44,799 bases of DNA from Alphaproteobacteria bacterium (GCA_026400395.1 JAPLPD010000184.1:1-44799), one strand, 5' to 3'; positions 19,118-30,931 are shown, counted from the stretch's first letter. The notes: generated by a model not told the origin, from the letters alone. Program-made: numbers and translations.

Positions 19118-21618
19118 TCAGCGCATCAGCAACTGCGCCTTGACGTCATCCGTCAGGGGCCGGGCGGTCTTGCCGTCGAACACGCCAAGTCGCGCCTCAA
19201 TGCCGGCGGAGCCCGCGTAGCACCCTTCCAGCGTGGTGACCACGTAATCCCGTTCGCCGAATCCCGCGACGGTGACGATTTCCTTTTTCGCAGTGAGGTC
19301 CCAGACCTTCATGGTCTTGTCTTCGCTCACCGAGATGAGCCGCGACCGCTTGGCGTCGAACACCACCGCTTCGATGTCCGCGGTGTGGCCCGCAAACGCC
19401 GCCAATTGCCTGCCGCTCTGGCCATCCCAGAGCCGGACCGTCTTGTCCAAACCGCCGCCGCCGGACGCGATCAGCTTTCCATCCGGCGACCAGCTCGCCG
19501 AAACGACGTAATCGGTGTGACCGGCCAACGACTGGGCGGACTGGGCTTTGGTGTTCCAGAGCTTCAGGTAGCCGAGGCTCGCGCTCGGTCGGCCCGTCTC
19601 CGAACCGGTCGAAAGGACACGCGATCCGTCGGGCGAATATACAACCTGGATCGCCTTTCTGCCGTAGGCGTCCTTGACGTCAATGCGCCCGCCTTCGGTG
19701 CGATAGAAACGCACCTTGCCGTCGAAGCCAGCGGTGACGAACTCACCCGAGCCGCTCGGGGCATAGCTCAGCGAACGGACCGCCAGCGCGCCCGGGTCGT
19801 TCGACAGATGATCGAGACGCGCGCGCGCGAGCTCCATGCGCTGCAAATCCCAGATGCGCACGTAGCCATCTTCGCCACCCGAGGCCAGATATTTCAAGGG
19901 AGCGACGGGATATAAAGTAACGCTGAACTGCTTGATCGGCCCGCTCTTTCCCTCCGGCGACATGGCGTCGAATGTATAGATGGGCTTGTCACGCGCAGGA
20001 TCCCACAGTTTCACGGTGCCATCCCAGCCGGCCGACGCCAGCCGCGATCCGTCCCGCGCATATTCGACGGAATAGACCGGGCCCTCGTGGCCCTTCAACA
20101 TGCGGACCAGTTTGTAGGAAGACGCATCCCAGATGCGTATCACTCCGTCGTCTCCCGCGGTGGCGATCTCGTCTCCATTGGGAGAGATTGCCACCGTGTG
20201 CAGGTCTTTCGCGCCGTCCAGATTAACCTTGATCGACACCGGACTGAACGGCCCGCCGGACGCGACGCGCGCGGCCCCCTGAGCCACAAGCGATCCGCAG
20301 GCGAATTTCGGGTCGCCGGTCAGATTTTTCGCGCTTTCCCGCGCAGGAGGCAGCGCAGCCAGCGTCATCTTTTTCTCGGCGGCGGCCTTCTCATCGGCGA
20401 GGCGCTTGCGTTCGGTCTCATCACGCTGCGCTTTCTCTAACGCAGCCTTCACATCGGCCGACCGCTTGCGCTCGATTTCATCGCGCTGTGCCTTCTCGGA
20501 TGCAGCTTTTACCCCCGCCAAACGCTTGCGATCACTCTCGTCGTGCTGCGCCTTCTCCGATTTAACCTTTGCGTCAGCCAGACGCCTCCGCTCGTCGTCC
20601 TCGCGCTGCATTTTGTCGCGCGCTGTCTGCTCAACCTGTTCGCGCTCCAGCTGGCGGCTGGCCTGATCCGTCACGATTTTGCCGCGCGCCGCGCGCGCCA
20701 TATTGGCGTAAAAACCGGTTGGATAGGCCACGAGGAAATAGTCCCACGCCTCCTTGGTGCCGATTTCCTTGGCGTACTCGAAGTCGCGGCGCATGTCGGC
20801 GTTCGAATTGGCCGCGACCGGAGGCGGAGGGACAACCGGCAATGCAGGAACGAAAGACAGATCGTCGCCGCCCAGCGACGAGTACACGAACGGCTCCTGC
20901 TGGTTGTCGGTATTCTTCAGAACCTCGTCGCGCACCCGACGGAAAACCTTGCCGACCTCAAGCCCCGGCGTGGCGATGTGGTTCAGCAAAGCCGCAGCGA
21001 ATGGGCTGTGCTCGCCGCCACCATCGGAAGCCGTCGAGCCTGCCTTGGCAGCATAAGCGATCAGGAAGTTCGACGAAGAGGGTTCGATTTTGGCAAGCCC
21101 CACGGTGGGCATGGCGCGTGAGGCAATCCCGCGCTGCATCGTCTTGCTGAACGGGTTGTCCCGACATGCGTCGAGGATGATCACGCGCAGGCGCTTGGCC
21201 GCTCGACGGCGTCGATCACACGATTGAGCGACACCGCTTCATCTTCGGCGTCGTAGTCGCTGGCAAGTCTGGCATCGATCGGAACGAGATAGTTGGTGCC
21301 CTTCACCTCGATGCCATGACCCGCGAAGTACATGACAGCGATATCGGCGCCACGCGCGGAGATCGTGAACTCGCGCAGCGCGCGCTTGAACTCGAGATTT
21401 CCCAGATTGTTCCGGGGCATCACGACTTCGAAACCCGACTTTTCCAGGAGCTTGGCGATCGCTCCGGCGTCGTTGACCGGGTTCGCCAGTTGCGCCGCAT
21501 TCTTGTAAGCCGAATTGCCGATGACGAGCGCAACACGCTTCTCGGCGTGCCCCGGTAATGCCAAGGTCAGCCACACAAGTGCGGCCAAACCGATACGCCA
21601 ACGGGAAACCGCAGTCAT
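19118..21618 (-). pseudogene. Caspase-WD40 fusion gene split by a one-base frameshift
   Basis: Read with one extra base near 21200, this would encode about 833 residues: signal peptide (1-25, ending GHA), caspase domain with H101 (MYFAGHGIEVKGTNYLVP) and C154 (IILDACRDNPF), linker (AWDYFLVAYPTGFYANMAR), a charged helix with 20-residue repeats, then WD40 repeats forming a beta-propeller (for example IATAGDDGVIRIWD, LASAGWDGTVKLWD, IASGGGGLDKTVRLWD, LISVSEDKTMKVWD). As it stands, 21181-21618 ends after VIDAVERPSACA, and 19118-21184 reopens in another frame just before the catalytic Cys. One added G gives VERAKRLRVIILDAC, the normal family text. So His and Cys are on different frames and no active enzyme forms unless ribosomes shift. 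A sequencing error is possible. Confidence 0.8.
20369..20590 (-). repeat. 60-base tandem repeats coding for a charged helix
   Basis: Within the caspase-WD40 gene, 3.7 units of 60 bases encode 20-residue repeats such as RKRLAGVKAASEKAQRDEIE and RKRSADVKAALEKAQRDETE. The heptad-poor but strongly charged pattern suggests a long single helix or coiled coil between protease and propeller. Units differ at several positions, so the array is old rather than a recent slippage. Confidence 0.85.
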
Positions 21619-21713
21619 CGCCCCAGACCGCCCCTTGATCGCCGCCGATGCGGCGCACGCTCACCCCGAGCAGTCGGAGATTAACAGAAAATCCAGCGGT
21701 TCCGACAGCCCCT

Positions 21714-21732
21714 TCGCCCGAAAGACGGGCGA
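21714..21732 (-). terminator. Hairpin downstream of lpd
   Basis: A perfect 7-base stem (tcgcccg / cgggcga) with a 5-base loop lies 18 bases beyond the lpd stop codon. No run of T follows on the minus strand, so it may be a 3'-end stabilising or Rho-assisted structure rather than a classic terminator. Confidence 0.45.
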
Positions 21733-21749
21733 TGGCGACATCCCAATCG

Positions 21750-23150
21750 TCAGAAGTGGATGGCGCGCTTGGCCACGGCGAGGGCGGCTTCCTTGACCGC
21801 CTCGGGCAGGGTCGGGTGCGCGTGGCAGGTGCGGGCGATGTCCTCGGCCGAGGCGCCGAACTCCATCGCCACCGCGGCCTCGGCGATCATGTTGCCAGCG
21901 TCAGTCCCGACGATGTGAACCCCCAGCACGCGGTCGGTCTTGGCATCGGCCAGGATTTTCACGAAGCCGTCGGTTTGCTGGTTGGCCTTGGCGCGGCCGT
22001 TGGCGGTGAACGGGAATTTCCCGGTGTTGTACGCGGTGCCCGCGTCCTTCAACTCGTCCTCGGTCTTGCCGACCGAGGCGATCTCCGGGAATGTATAGAC
22101 CACGCCGGGGATCACGTCGTAGTTCACATGGCCCACCTGGCCGGTGAGAATTTCCGCCACCGCCATGCCCTCGTCCTCGGCCTTGTGCGCCAGCATCGGC
22201 CCGGCGATGACATCGCCGATGGCGTAAATGCCCTTCACGGTCGACGCGTAGTGCGCGTCGACGACGACGCGGCCGCGGTTGTCCTTCTTCACGCCGGCTT
22301 CGTCGAGGCCGAGCCCCTCGGTGAAGGCAACGCGCCCGATCGCGACCAGCACAACATCGGCATCGATCGTCTCGGCGGCGCCGCCTTTGGCCGGCTCGAT
22401 GCTGACCTTGAGCGCCGCGCTGGTGCTGTCGACGCCGGTGACCTTGGAGCCGAGCTTGAACGCCAGCCCCTGCTTTTCGAGCAGGCGCTGCGACTGCCGG
22501 CACACCTCTCTGTCCATCCCTGGCAGGATGCGGTCAAGGAATTCGACCACCGTCACCTGGGCGCCGAGCCGCCGCCACACCGAGCCGAGTTCGAGGCCGA
22601 TCACGCCCGCGCCGATCACCAGTAGCTTGCCCGGCACCTTGTCGAGCGCGATCGCCTGATCCGACGAGACGACGCGTTTGCCGTCGGTATCAACGCCACG
22701 CAGCTTGGCGACCTCCGAGCCGGTGGCAATGACGATGTTCTTGGTCTCCAGCGTTTGCGTCTTGCCGTCCGCCGCCGTCACCTCGACCTTGCCGGGCCCG
22801 GCGATGCGGCCGGTGCCGAACACGGCGTCGATCTTGTTTTTCTTGAGCAGGAAATCGACGCCCTTGACGTTGCCGTCGACGGCCTCGTCCTTGAACTTCA
22901 ACAGCGTCGGCAGGTCGAGCTTGGGCGTACCGACGCCGATGCCCATTTTCGCGAAGCTGTGGCCGGCCTCCTCGAACATCTCGGAGGCGTGCAGCAGCGC
23001 CTTCGACGGGATGCAGCCGACGTTGAGGCAGGTGCCGCCGTGGGTGCCGCGCTTCTCCACCACCGCGACCTTCATGCCGAGCTGCGCCGCGCGGATCGCG
23101 CAGACATAGCCGCCGGGGCCGGTGCCGATGACGATGAGATCGTAGGCCAT
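21750..23150 (-). CDS. lpd: Dihydrolipoyl dehydrogenase (E3)
   Basis: E3 reoxidises the dihydrolipoyl groups of the 2-oxoglutarate dehydrogenase complex and passes electrons via FAD to NAD+. The 466-residue protein has the FAD site [19 protein letters not shown], the redox disulfide C41/C46 in [13 protein letters not shown], the NAD site [19 protein letters not shown], the second FAD motif YAIGDV and the C-terminal catalytic pair H445/E450 ([14 protein letters not shown]). It is the last gene of the mdh-suc operon and so probably serves mainly that complex. A palindromic repeat separates it from sucB. Confidence 0.97.
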   Translation of the reverse strand: MAYDLIVIGTGPGGYVCAIRAAQLGMKVAVVEKRGTHGGTCLNVGCIPSKALLHASEMFEEAGHSFAKMGIGVGTPKLDLPTLLKFKDEAVDGNVKGVDFLLKKNKIDAVFGTGRIAGPGKVEVTAADGKTQTLETKNIVIATGSEVAKLRGVDTDGKRVVSSDQAIALDKVPGKLLVIGAGVIGLELGSVWRRLGAQVTVVEFLDRILPGMDREVCRQSQRLLEKQGLAFKLGSKVTGVDSTSAALKVSIEPAKGGAAETIDADVVLVAIGRVAFTEGLGLDEAGVKKDNRGRVVVDAHYASTVKGIYAIGDVIAGPMLAHKAEDEGMAVAEILTGQVGHVNYDVIPGVVYTFPEIASVGKTEDELKDAGTAYNTGKFPFTANGRAKANQQTDGFVKILADAKTDRVLGVHIVGTDAGNMIAEAAVAMEFGASAEDIARTCHAHPTLPEAVKEAALAVAKRAIHF

Positions 23151-23174
23151 GACTGTTACGCTCGCTTCTTCTTC

Positions 23175-23305
23175 ACCTGTCCCCGTTGGGGAGAGGTCGA
23201 TCCGAAGGCGAAGCCTGAGGATCGGGTGAGGGGAGATAAAACCATCGAGGAATGAGCCCCCTGACCCGCTCGCTTCGCTCGCGACCTCTCCCCAGCGGGG
23301 AGAGG
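23175..23305. repeat. Rhizobial-type palindromic intergenic element
   Basis: Two 24-base arms (23175-23198 and 23282-23305) are inverted copies of each other with two mismatches; each arm is itself near-palindromic (ctctcccc...ggggagag). This form, with GGGTGAGGGG inside, is the very common intergenic repeat of rhizobial genomes. It fills the gap between sucB and lpd and would form a large stem in the operon transcript. Confidence 0.8.
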
Positions 23306-23315
23306 TAAAGCAAGA

Positions 23316-24533
23316 TCACAAATCCAGAACCAGCCGCGCCGGGTCTTCCAGAACGTCTTTCACCTTGACCAGGAAGGTCACCGCCTCACGGCCGTCGACG
23401 ATGCGATGGTCGTAGCTGAGCGCAAGGTACATCATCGGGCGCACCTCGATCTTGCCGGCGACCACCATCGGCCGCTCCTGGATCTTGTGCATGCCGAGAA
23501 TGCCGGACTGCGGCGCGTTGAGGATTGGCGTGGACATCAGCGAGCCGTACACCCCGCCGTTGGTGATGGTGAAGGTGCCGCCCTGCATCTCTTCGATCTT
23601 CAGCGCGCCGTCGCGGGCGCGCTTGCCGAAGTCGGTGATGGTCTTTTCGATTCCGGCGAGGGACTTGTGGTCGCAGTCACGCACCACCGGGACCACGAGG
23701 CCCTTCTCGGTGCCGACCGCGATTCCGATGTGGTAATAATTCTTGTAGATCAGGTCGCCGCCGTCGATCTCGGCATTCACCGCGGGAATCTCCTTCAACG
23801 CGGCGACGCAGGCGCGGGCGAAGAAGCCCATGAAGCCGAGCTTCACGCCGTGGCGCTTTTCGAACTGATCCTTGTACTGGTTGCGCATGTGCATCACCGC
23901 GCTCATATCGACCTCGTTGAAGGTCGTGAGCATGGCAGCGGTGTTCTGCGCCTCCTTGAGCCGCCGCGCGATGGTCTGGCGGAGCCGCGTCATCTTCACG
24001 CGCTCCTCGCGCGAGGCATCGTCGGCCGGCGACGGCGCGCGAACCTGGGCCGAGGTCTGCGCCGCTGGGGCCGGCGACGATGCGGCGCGCTCGATCGCCG
24101 CCAGCATGTCACCCTTGGTGACGCGGCCGTCCTTGCCAGAGCCGTCGACCTTGGCCGGATCGACGCCGGTCTCGGCCGCGATCCGGCGCACCGACGGCGC
24201 CAGCGGTGCATCCGCGGAAGCGGAGGCCCTCGGCGGCTCGGCCGCCTTGGCCGCGGCAGCCGGAGCGGCGGCAGGCTTGGCCGCGGCGGGCGAACCGGCG
24301 CCCTCCTTGATCTGGCCGAGCAGCGCGCCGACGCCGACAGTCTCGCCATCCTTGGCGGCGATGTCGGACAGCACGCCGGCGGCAGGAGCCGGCACCTCGA
24401 TGGTCACCTTGTCGGTCTCGAGCTCGACCAGCGGCTCATCGACCGCCACCGCCTCGCCCGGCTTCTTGAACCATTTTCCGATGGTCGCCTCGGTGACGGA
24501 CTCGCCGAGCGTGGGAACGCGGATTTCAGCCAT
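23316..24533 (-). CDS. sucB: 2-Oxoglutarate dehydrogenase E2 (dihydrolipoyl succinyltransferase)
   Basis: E2 transfers the succinyl group from lipoyl-lysine to CoA and forms the core of the complex. The 405-residue protein has one lipoyl domain (about 2-77) with K42 in [11 protein letters not shown], an Ala/Pro-rich linker, the E3-binding domain (about 108-150; [14 protein letters not shown]), a second linker, and the catalytic domain with H376 and D380 in [11 protein letters not shown]. The single lipoyl domain and the sequence [14 protein letters not shown] fit SucB rather than pyruvate dehydrogenase E2. The ATG at 24533 was taken instead of a TTG one codon upstream. It follows sucA by 48 bases. 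Confidence 0.97.
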   Translation of the reverse strand: MAEIRVPTLGESVTEATIGKWFKKPGEAVAVDEPLVELETDKVTIEVPAPAAGVLSDIAAKDGETVGVGALLGQIKEGAGSPAAAKPAAAPAAAAKAAEPPRASASADAPLAPSVRRIAAETGVDPAKVDGSGKDGRVTKGDMLAAIERAASSPAPAAQTSAQVRAPSPADDASREERVKMTRLRQTIARRLKEAQNTAAMLTTFNEVDMSAVMHMRNQYKDQFEKRHGVKLGFMGFFARACVAALKEIPAVNAEIDGGDLIYKNYYHIGIAVGTEKGLVVPVVRDCDHKSLAGIEKTITDFGKRARDGALKIEEMQGGTFTITNGGVYGSLMSTPILNAPQSGILGMHKIQERPMVVAGKIEVRPMMYLALSYDHRIVDGREAVTFLVKVKDVLEDPARLVLDL

Positions 24534-24581
24534 CAAAGACCCCTAAACTCTTTCCGCCATGCGTGGCATGACGGCACCCGA

Positions 24582-27536
24582 CTAACCGAGCGATTCCTCA
24601 AGCAACTGCTTCAACTGCGCCTGGTGCTTCGACATCTGACCTACCGCGGTCGCCGCGGAAGCTGGTCGCGTTGCGTAGCGCGGACGGCGGTTCTTCGCCT
24701 CGATCTGGTTTAGCACCCATTCCAGATAATGCTCGACGAAGTGCCACGCGCCCATGTTGCGCGGCTCCTCCTGGCACCAGACGATCTCGGCCTGCTTGAA
24801 GCGGGCCAGCTCGGTCACCAGCGCCTTGGTCGGAAACGGATAGAGCTGCTCGACGCGCAGGATGTACATGTTGTCGATGCCGCGCTTCTCGCGCTCTTCG
24901 TAAAGGTCGTAATAGACCTTACCCGAGCACAGGATGACGCGGCGAATCTTGTCGTCCGGCACCAGCTTGATCTTCTCGTCCGGCAGTAACTGCGCGTCGT
25001 CCCACAGCACGCGGTGGAACGACGTGCCGCTCGTCATCTCGTCGAGCCGCGACACCGCGCGCTTGTGGCGCAGCAGCGACTTCGGCGTCATCAGGATCAT
25101 CGGCTTTCTGATTTCCCGCCTGAGCTGCCGGCGCAGCGCGTGGAAGTAGTTGGCCGGCGTCGAGATGTTGCAGACCTGCATGTTGTCTTCGGCACACATC
25201 TGCAGGAAGCGCTCAAGCCGCGCGGAAGAGTGTTCCGGCCCCTGGCCTTCGTAGCCGTGCGGCAGCAGGCACACGAGACCGGACATGCGCAGCCACTTGC
25301 GCTCGCCCGACGAAATGAACTGATCGAACAGAACCTGAGCGCCGTTGGCGAAATCGCCGAACTGTGCCTCCCACAAGGTCAACGCGTTCGGCTCGGCCAG
25401 CGAATAGCCGTACTCGAAGCCGAGCACCGCCTCCTCCGAGAGCATCGAGTTGATGACCTCGAAGCGGCCTTGGCCTGACTCCAGATGATTGAGCGAGGTG
25501 TGGCGATCCTCGTTCTCCTGGTCGGTCAGAACCGAGTGGCGCTGCGAGAACGTGCCGCGCTCGGAATCCTGGCCGGACAGCCGCACCGGATGGCCTTCGA
25601 GCAGCAGCGAGCCGAACGATAGCGCCTCGGCGGTCGACCAGTCGATGCCCTGCCCGGTCTCGATTGCCTTGCCGCGCGCGTCAAGAAACCGCTGAATGGT
25701 GCGGTGGACGCGGAAGCCCTCCGGCACCGCCGTGAGCTTCTTGCCCATGTCGCGCAGAATCTCGACATCGACTCCGGTATTGCCGCGGCGCGCATCATCG
25801 GCCGCGCCTGCGACCTTCATGCCTGACCAACGGCCGTCCAGCCAGTCGGCGTGATTCGACTTGTAGTTCTGGCTCGCCTCCTGCTCGGCATCGAGCCGGG
25901 AGCGCCAGTCGGCCTTCATCTTGTCGACTTCGCCGTCGGTCACCACACCCTCGCCGGCGAGGCGCTTGGCGTAGATATCGAGCGTCGAGGGGTGCGAGCG
26001 GATCGCCTTGTACATCAGCGGCTGGGTGAACGACGGCTCGTCACCCTCGTTGTGGCCAAAGCGCCGGTAGCAGAACATGTCGATGACGACGGGGACCTGG
26101 AACCTCTGCCGGAACTCGATGGCCACCTTGGCGGCGTACACCACCGCCTCCGGATCGTCGCCGTTGGCGTGGAAGATCGGAGCGTCGATCATCTTGGCGA
26201 TGTCGGTCGGATACGGCGACGACCGCGAGAAGCGCGGATACGTCGTGAAGCCGATCTGATTGTTGACGATAAAATGCACCGAGCCACCGGTGCGATGGCC
26301 GCGCAGGCCGGATAGCCCGAAGCATTCGGCGATCACGCCTTGCCCGGCGAACGCCGCGTCACCGGAAATCAGCAGCGGCATAACCATCGTGCGGTCTTCG
26401 CGCGTGGCGCCAAGCTGGTCCTGCTTCGCCCGCACCTTGCCGAGCACCACCGGATTGACGATCTCCAGGTGCGACGGATTGGCGGTGAGCGACAGATGCA
26501 CGCTGTTTCCGTCGAACTCGCGGTCCGACGAGGCGCCGAGATGATACTTCACATCGCCGGAGCCTTCAACGTCGTCGGGCGACGACGAACCACCCTTGAA
26601 CTCGTGGAAGATGGCCCGATGCGGCTTGCTCATCACCTGCGACAGCACGTTGAGGCGGCCGCGATGGGCCATGCCGATGATGATCTCTTTGACGCCGAGC
26701 GCGCCACCGCGCTTGATGATCTGCTCCAGCGCCGGAATCATCGACTCGCCGCCGTCGAGACCGAAGCGCTTGGTGCCGGTGAATTTAGTGTCGCAGAAAC
26801 GTTCGAAGCCCTCGGCCTCAACCAGCTTGTTGAGAATCGCCCGCTTGCCTTCGCGGCTGAAGTGGATCTCCTTGTCGCGGCCCTCGATGCGCTCCTGGAT
26901 CCAGGCCTTTTGCGCCGGATCGGAGATATGCAGGAATTCGACCCCGAGTGTCTGGCAATAGGTGCGGCGCAGGATCGCAACGATTTCGCGCAGACTCGCG
27001 AATTCGAGGCCGAGCACCTTATCCAGGAAAATCCTGCGATCGAGATCGGCCTCGTTGAAGCCATAGGAGCGCGGGTCGAGCTCCGCCTCGTTCGGTTCGA
27101 CTGCCAGCCCGAGCGGATCGAGCTTGGCGTGAAAGTGGCCGCGCACGCGGTAGGCCCGAACCAGCATGAGCGCACGAATTGAGTCGCGCGTTGCCTGCTG
27201 CACGTCGGCGGAGGAAATTTCGACGCCCTTGGTTTGCGCCTTGGCCTTGATCTTGTCGCCGACGGACTTTTCGATTTCGCCCCAGTCGCCGGTCAACGCC
27301 GCGATCAGTTCACCGCCGGCGTGCGAAATGTTGGGCCGTTTCCATGACGGGCCGCTGTCGTTCTTGATGACATCGTCTCGCTCGTCCTTCATGCCCTCGA
27401 AAAAGGCGCGCCACTCAGCATCGACCGACGCCGGGTTCGCCTCGTAGCGGGACTGGAGTTGCTCGACGTAGGCGGCGTTGCCGCCATACAGGAAGGAAGT
27501 GCGCGCGAAGGCCGCGTTCGCGTCTTGACGAGACAT
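24582..27536 (-). CDS. sucA: 2-Oxoglutarate dehydrogenase E1
   Basis: E1 decarboxylates 2-oxoglutarate with thiamine diphosphate and succinylates the lipoyl group of E2. The 984-residue protein starts with the family peptide (FLYGGNAAYVEQLQSRYEAN) that contacts E2. GMAHRGRLNVLSQ, GDAAFAGQGVIAECFGLSGL and HFIVNNQIGFTT form the cofactor and substrate site; GFEYGYSLAEPNALTLWEAQ and LLPHGYEGQGPEHSSAR lie in the C-terminal half; WCQEEPRNMGAW is near the end. All look intact. The start is supported by AGGAGG at 27545-27550. It lies 138 bases after sucD. Confidence 0.98.
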   Translation of the reverse strand: MSRQDANAAFARTSFLYGGNAAYVEQLQSRYEANPASVDAEWRAFFEGMKDERDDVIKNDSGPSWKRPNISHAGGELIAALTGDWGEIEKSVGDKIKAKAQTKGVEISSADVQQATRDSIRALMLVRAYRVRGHFHAKLDPLGLAVEPNEAELDPRSYGFNEADLDRRIFLDKVLGLEFASLREIVAILRRTYCQTLGVEFLHISDPAQKAWIQERIEGRDKEIHFSREGKRAILNKLVEAEGFERFCDTKFTGTKRFGLDGGESMIPALEQIIKRGGALGVKEIIIGMAHRGRLNVLSQVMSKPHRAIFHEFKGGSSSPDDVEGSGDVKYHLGASSDREFDGNSVHLSLTANPSHLEIVNPVVLGKVRAKQDQLGATREDRTMVMPLLISGDAAFAGQGVIAECFGLSGLRGHRTGGSVHFIVNNQIGFTTYPRFSRSSPYPTDIAKMIDAPIFHANGDDPEAVVYAAKVAIEFRQRFQVPVVIDMFCYRRFGHNEGDEPSFTQPLMYKAIRSHPSTLDIYAKRLAGEGVVTDGEVDKMKADWRSRLDAEQEASQNYKSNHADWLDGRWSGMKVAGAADDARRGNTGVDVEILRDMGKKLTAVPEGFRVHRTIQRFLDARGKAIETGQGIDWSTAEALSFGSLLLEGHPVRLSGQDSERGTFSQRHSVLTDQENEDRHTSLNHLESGQGRFEVINSMLSEEAVLGFEYGYSLAEPNALTLWEAQFGDFANGAQVLFDQFISSGERKWLRMSGLVCLLPHGYEGQGPEHSSARLERFLQMCAEDNMQVCNISTPANYFHALRRQLRREIRKPMILMTPKSLLRHKRAVSRLDEMTSGTSFHRVLWDDAQLLPDEKIKLVPDDKIRRVILCSGKVYYDLYEEREKRGIDNMYILRVEQLYPFPTKALVTELARFKQAEIVWCQEEPRNMGAWHFVEHYLEWVLNQIEAKNRRPRYATRPASAATAVGQMSKHQAQLKQLLEESLG

Positions 27537-27544
27537 CTATGAAT

Positions 27545-27550
27545 CCTCCT
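27545..27550 (-). promoter_or_regulatory. Strong ribosome binding site of sucA
   Basis: A full AGGAGG on the minus strand stands eight bases before the sucA ATG, the strongest such site noticed in the window, in keeping with high expression. Confidence 0.75.
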
Positions 27551-27674
27551 CAGGGCACCTGCCCCGGGCCGGCAGCGCTAAAGGCAAGAGAGCCCGCAAC
27601 CACCAGCAACCGAATCTATGACTCAGATTTATGACGTCTGGAAGGCCCGCAAAAGGCTTAAATCAAGAAGTGAA

Positions 27675-28559
27675 TCAGGACTTCAGAAGCTCAACCAGCG
27701 TCTTTCCGATCCGCGCCGGGGACGGTGATACCTTAATTCCCGCCGATTCCATTGCCGCAATTTTGGACGGCGCGTCGCCCTTGCCCCCCGCGATGATCGC
27801 GCCGGCGTGACCCATGCGGCGACCGGGCGGCGCGGTGCGGCCGGCAATGAACCCGACCATCGGCTTCTTGCGGCCCCGCTTGGCCTCATCCTTGAGAAAT
27901 TGCGCCGCATCCTCTTCGGAGGAGCCGCCGATCTCACCGATCATGATGATCGCTTCGGTCTTCGGATCGGCCAGGAACAGCTCCAGCCCTTCGATGAAAT
28001 CCATGCCCTTGACCGGATCGCCGCCGATGCCGAGCGCAGTGGTCTGGCCGAGGCCCTCGCGGGTGGTTTGGAATACGGCTTCGTAGGTCAGAGTGCCGGA
28101 GCGCGACACGATGCCGACTTTGCCGGGCTTGAAGATCGACGCCGGCATGATGCCGATCTTGCATTCGCCGGCGGTCTGCACGCCCGGGCAGTTCGGCCCG
28201 ACCAGCCGCGACTTCGAGCCGGCCAGCGAGCGCTTCACCTTCACCATGTCCTCGACCGGAATACCTTCGGTGATGCAGACGATCAGCGCGATCTCTGCCT
28301 CAATGGCTTCGGAGATCGCATCGGCGGCGCCGGGCGGCGGCACATAGATCACGCTGGCGTCGCAGCCGGTCTTGGCCTTGGCCTCGGCGACCGTGTCGAA
28401 CACCGGCAGGCCAAGATGGGTCGAGCCGCCTTTGCCGGGCGAAGTACCACCGACCATTTTCGTTCCGTAGGCCATCGCCTGCTCGGAATGGAAGGTGCCG
28501 TTCTTGCCGGTGAAGCCCTGGCAGATGACCTTGGTGTTCTTGTTGATGAGGATTCCCAT
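27675..28559 (-). CDS. sucD: Succinyl-CoA ligase alpha subunit
   Basis: SucD with SucC converts succinyl-CoA to succinate with ATP or GTP formation. The 294-residue protein carries the CoA-binding Rossmann domain ([18 protein letters not shown]) and the ligase domain with the phosphorylated histidine H251 in [21 protein letters not shown] and [12 protein letters not shown] are also typical. Its ATG overlaps the sucC stop by one base (TGATG), so the two subunits are made in step. A GTG one codon upstream is less likely. Confidence 0.98.
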   Translation of the reverse strand: MGILINKNTKVICQGFTGKNGTFHSEQAMAYGTKMVGGTSPGKGGSTHLGLPVFDTVAEAKAKTGCDASVIYVPPPGAADAISEAIEAEIALIVCITEGIPVEDMVKVKRSLAGSKSRLVGPNCPGVQTAGECKIGIMPASIFKPGKVGIVSRSGTLTYEAVFQTTREGLGQTTALGIGGDPVKGMDFIEGLELFLADPKTEAIIMIGEIGGSSEEDAAQFLKDEAKRGRKKPMVGFIAGRTAPPGRRMGHAGAIIAGGKGDAPSKIAAMESAGIKVSPSPARIGKTLVELLKS

Positions 28560-29728
28560 CACGCTTTCCTCTCAACGGCAGCGACAATTTTCTGGGCGGC
28601 GTCGTCGAGATCGATGGCGGAGGTCACGTTGAGCTTGGATTCGGAGATGATCTTTTTGCCCTGTTCGACGTTGGTGCCTTCGAGGCGAACCACCAGCGGC
28701 ACCTGAAGCCCGACCTCTTTCACCGCGGCAACCACGCCCTCGGCGATCACGTCGCATTTCATGATGCCGCCGAAAATGTTGACCAGGATGCCCTTCACCT
28801 TCGGATCGGACGTGATGATCTTGAACGCCGCGGCGACCTTTTCCTTCGAAGCGCTGCCGCCGACGTCGAGGAAGTTCGCCGGCTCCATGCCGTACAGCTT
28901 GATGATGTCCATCGTCGCCATAGCCAAGCCCGCGCCGTTGACCATACAGCCAATCGAGCCGTCGAGCGCGACGTAGTTGAGATCGTACTTCGCCGCCTCG
29001 GTTTCCTTCTCGTCCTCTTCGGTGACATCGCGCAACGCGGCCACGTCGGGATGGCGGAACAGCGCGTTGTCGTCGAAGCCGATCTTGGCGTCGAGGCAGA
29101 TCAGCTTCTTGTCCTTGGTGACGACCAGCGGGTTCACCTCGAGCAGGGTCATGTCCTTTTCGGTGAACGCCTTGTACAGGCCGGTGAGCATCACGCTCAT
29201 CTGCTTCTGCAGATCGGCATCGAGCCCGAGCGCCTTGGATATGCGGCGGACGTGATGCGGACAGATGTTGGTGGCCGGATCGACCGTTATGGTGACGATC
29301 TTCTCGGGTGTGTCGTGCGCCACCTTCTCGATGTCCATGCCGCCTTCGGTGGAGACCACGATGGCGACGCGGGAGCTGGAGCGATCGACCAGCATCGACA
29401 GGTAGAACTCCTTGTCGATCAGCGAGCCGTCTTCGATGTAGAGGCGATTGACGACCTTGCCCTTCGGGCCGGTCTGATGCGTGATCAGCGTCGAGCCGAG
29501 GATGCGGGCCGCTTCCTTCTTTACGTCATCGATAGATTCCACGACCTTGACGCCGCCGGCCTTGCCTCGGCCGCCGGCGTGGATCTGCGCCTTCACCACC
29601 CAGACCGGGCCGCCGAGTTGCTCGGCCGCCTGAACCGCTTCGCCGGCGGTGAACGCCGGGATGCCCTTGGGGGTCGGAACGCCGAACTCCCGCAGCACAG
29701 CCTTGGCCTGATACTCGTGGATGTTCAT
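28559..29728 (-). CDS. sucC: Succinyl-CoA ligase beta subunit
   Basis: The 389-residue protein has an ATP-grasp domain at the N terminus ([18 protein letters not shown], then [18 protein letters not shown]) that binds the nucleotide, and a C-terminal ligase domain with [27 protein letters not shown] and [12 protein letters not shown]. Substrate specificity for ATP or GTP cannot be read reliably. It is the second gene of the operon, after mdh, and is coupled to sucD. A strong hairpin lies in its leader. Confidence 0.98.
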   Translation of the reverse strand: MNIHEYQAKAVLREFGVPTPKGIPAFTAGEAVQAAEQLGGPVWVVKAQIHAGGRGKAGGVKVVESIDDVKKEAARILGSTLITHQTGPKGKVVNRLYIEDGSLIDKEFYLSMLVDRSSSRVAIVVSTEGGMDIEKVAHDTPEKIVTITVDPATNICPHHVRRISKALGLDADLQKQMSVMLTGLYKAFTEKDMTLLEVNPLVVTKDKKLICLDAKIGFDDNALFRHPDVAALRDVTEEDEKETEAAKYDLNYVALDGSIGCMVNGAGLAMATMDIIKLYGMEPANFLDVGGSASKEKVAAAFKIITSDPKVKGILVNIFGGIMKCDVIAEGVVAAVKEVGLQVPLVVRLEGTNVEQGKKIISESKLNVTSAIDLDDAAQKIVAAVERKA

Positions 29729-29756
29729 GGAAGGCCCCGCAGCTTCGGCTTGAAGT

Positions 29757-29786
29757 CACAGCGCCCCACCATAATGGGGCGCTGTG
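29757..29786 (-). other. Strong hairpin between mdh and sucC
   Basis: A perfect 12-base stem (cacagcgcccca / its complement) with a 6-base loop fills most of the 73-base gap. No T run follows on the minus strand. It may reduce read-through from mdh into sucC or protect the 3' end of the mdh mRNA, and so set different levels of the two parts of the operon. This role is inferred. Confidence 0.65.
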
Positions 29787-29801
29787 TCTGGTACGTGAAG
29801 G

Positions 29802-30839
<1,038 letters not shown>

Positions 30840-30921
30840 TCAAGCCACCTCGCGGCGCGGCCATTGCTGCGACAACCCGGCGACGGTAGCGTGGCGGCCG
30901 TTCGCATAAATAAAAGCTCCG

Positions 30922-30926
30922 GGAGG
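30922..30926 (+). promoter_or_regulatory. Ribosome binding site of the second Bug gene
   Basis: GGAGG is five bases ahead of the GTG at 30932. An alternative GTG at 30926 overlaps this motif, so the second GTG is the better start. Confidence 0.65.
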
Positions 30927-30931
30927 TGCGG

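Noticed and set aside
20369-20590. CRISPR-like array
   Set aside because: The 60-base units are continuous coding repeats without unique spacers.
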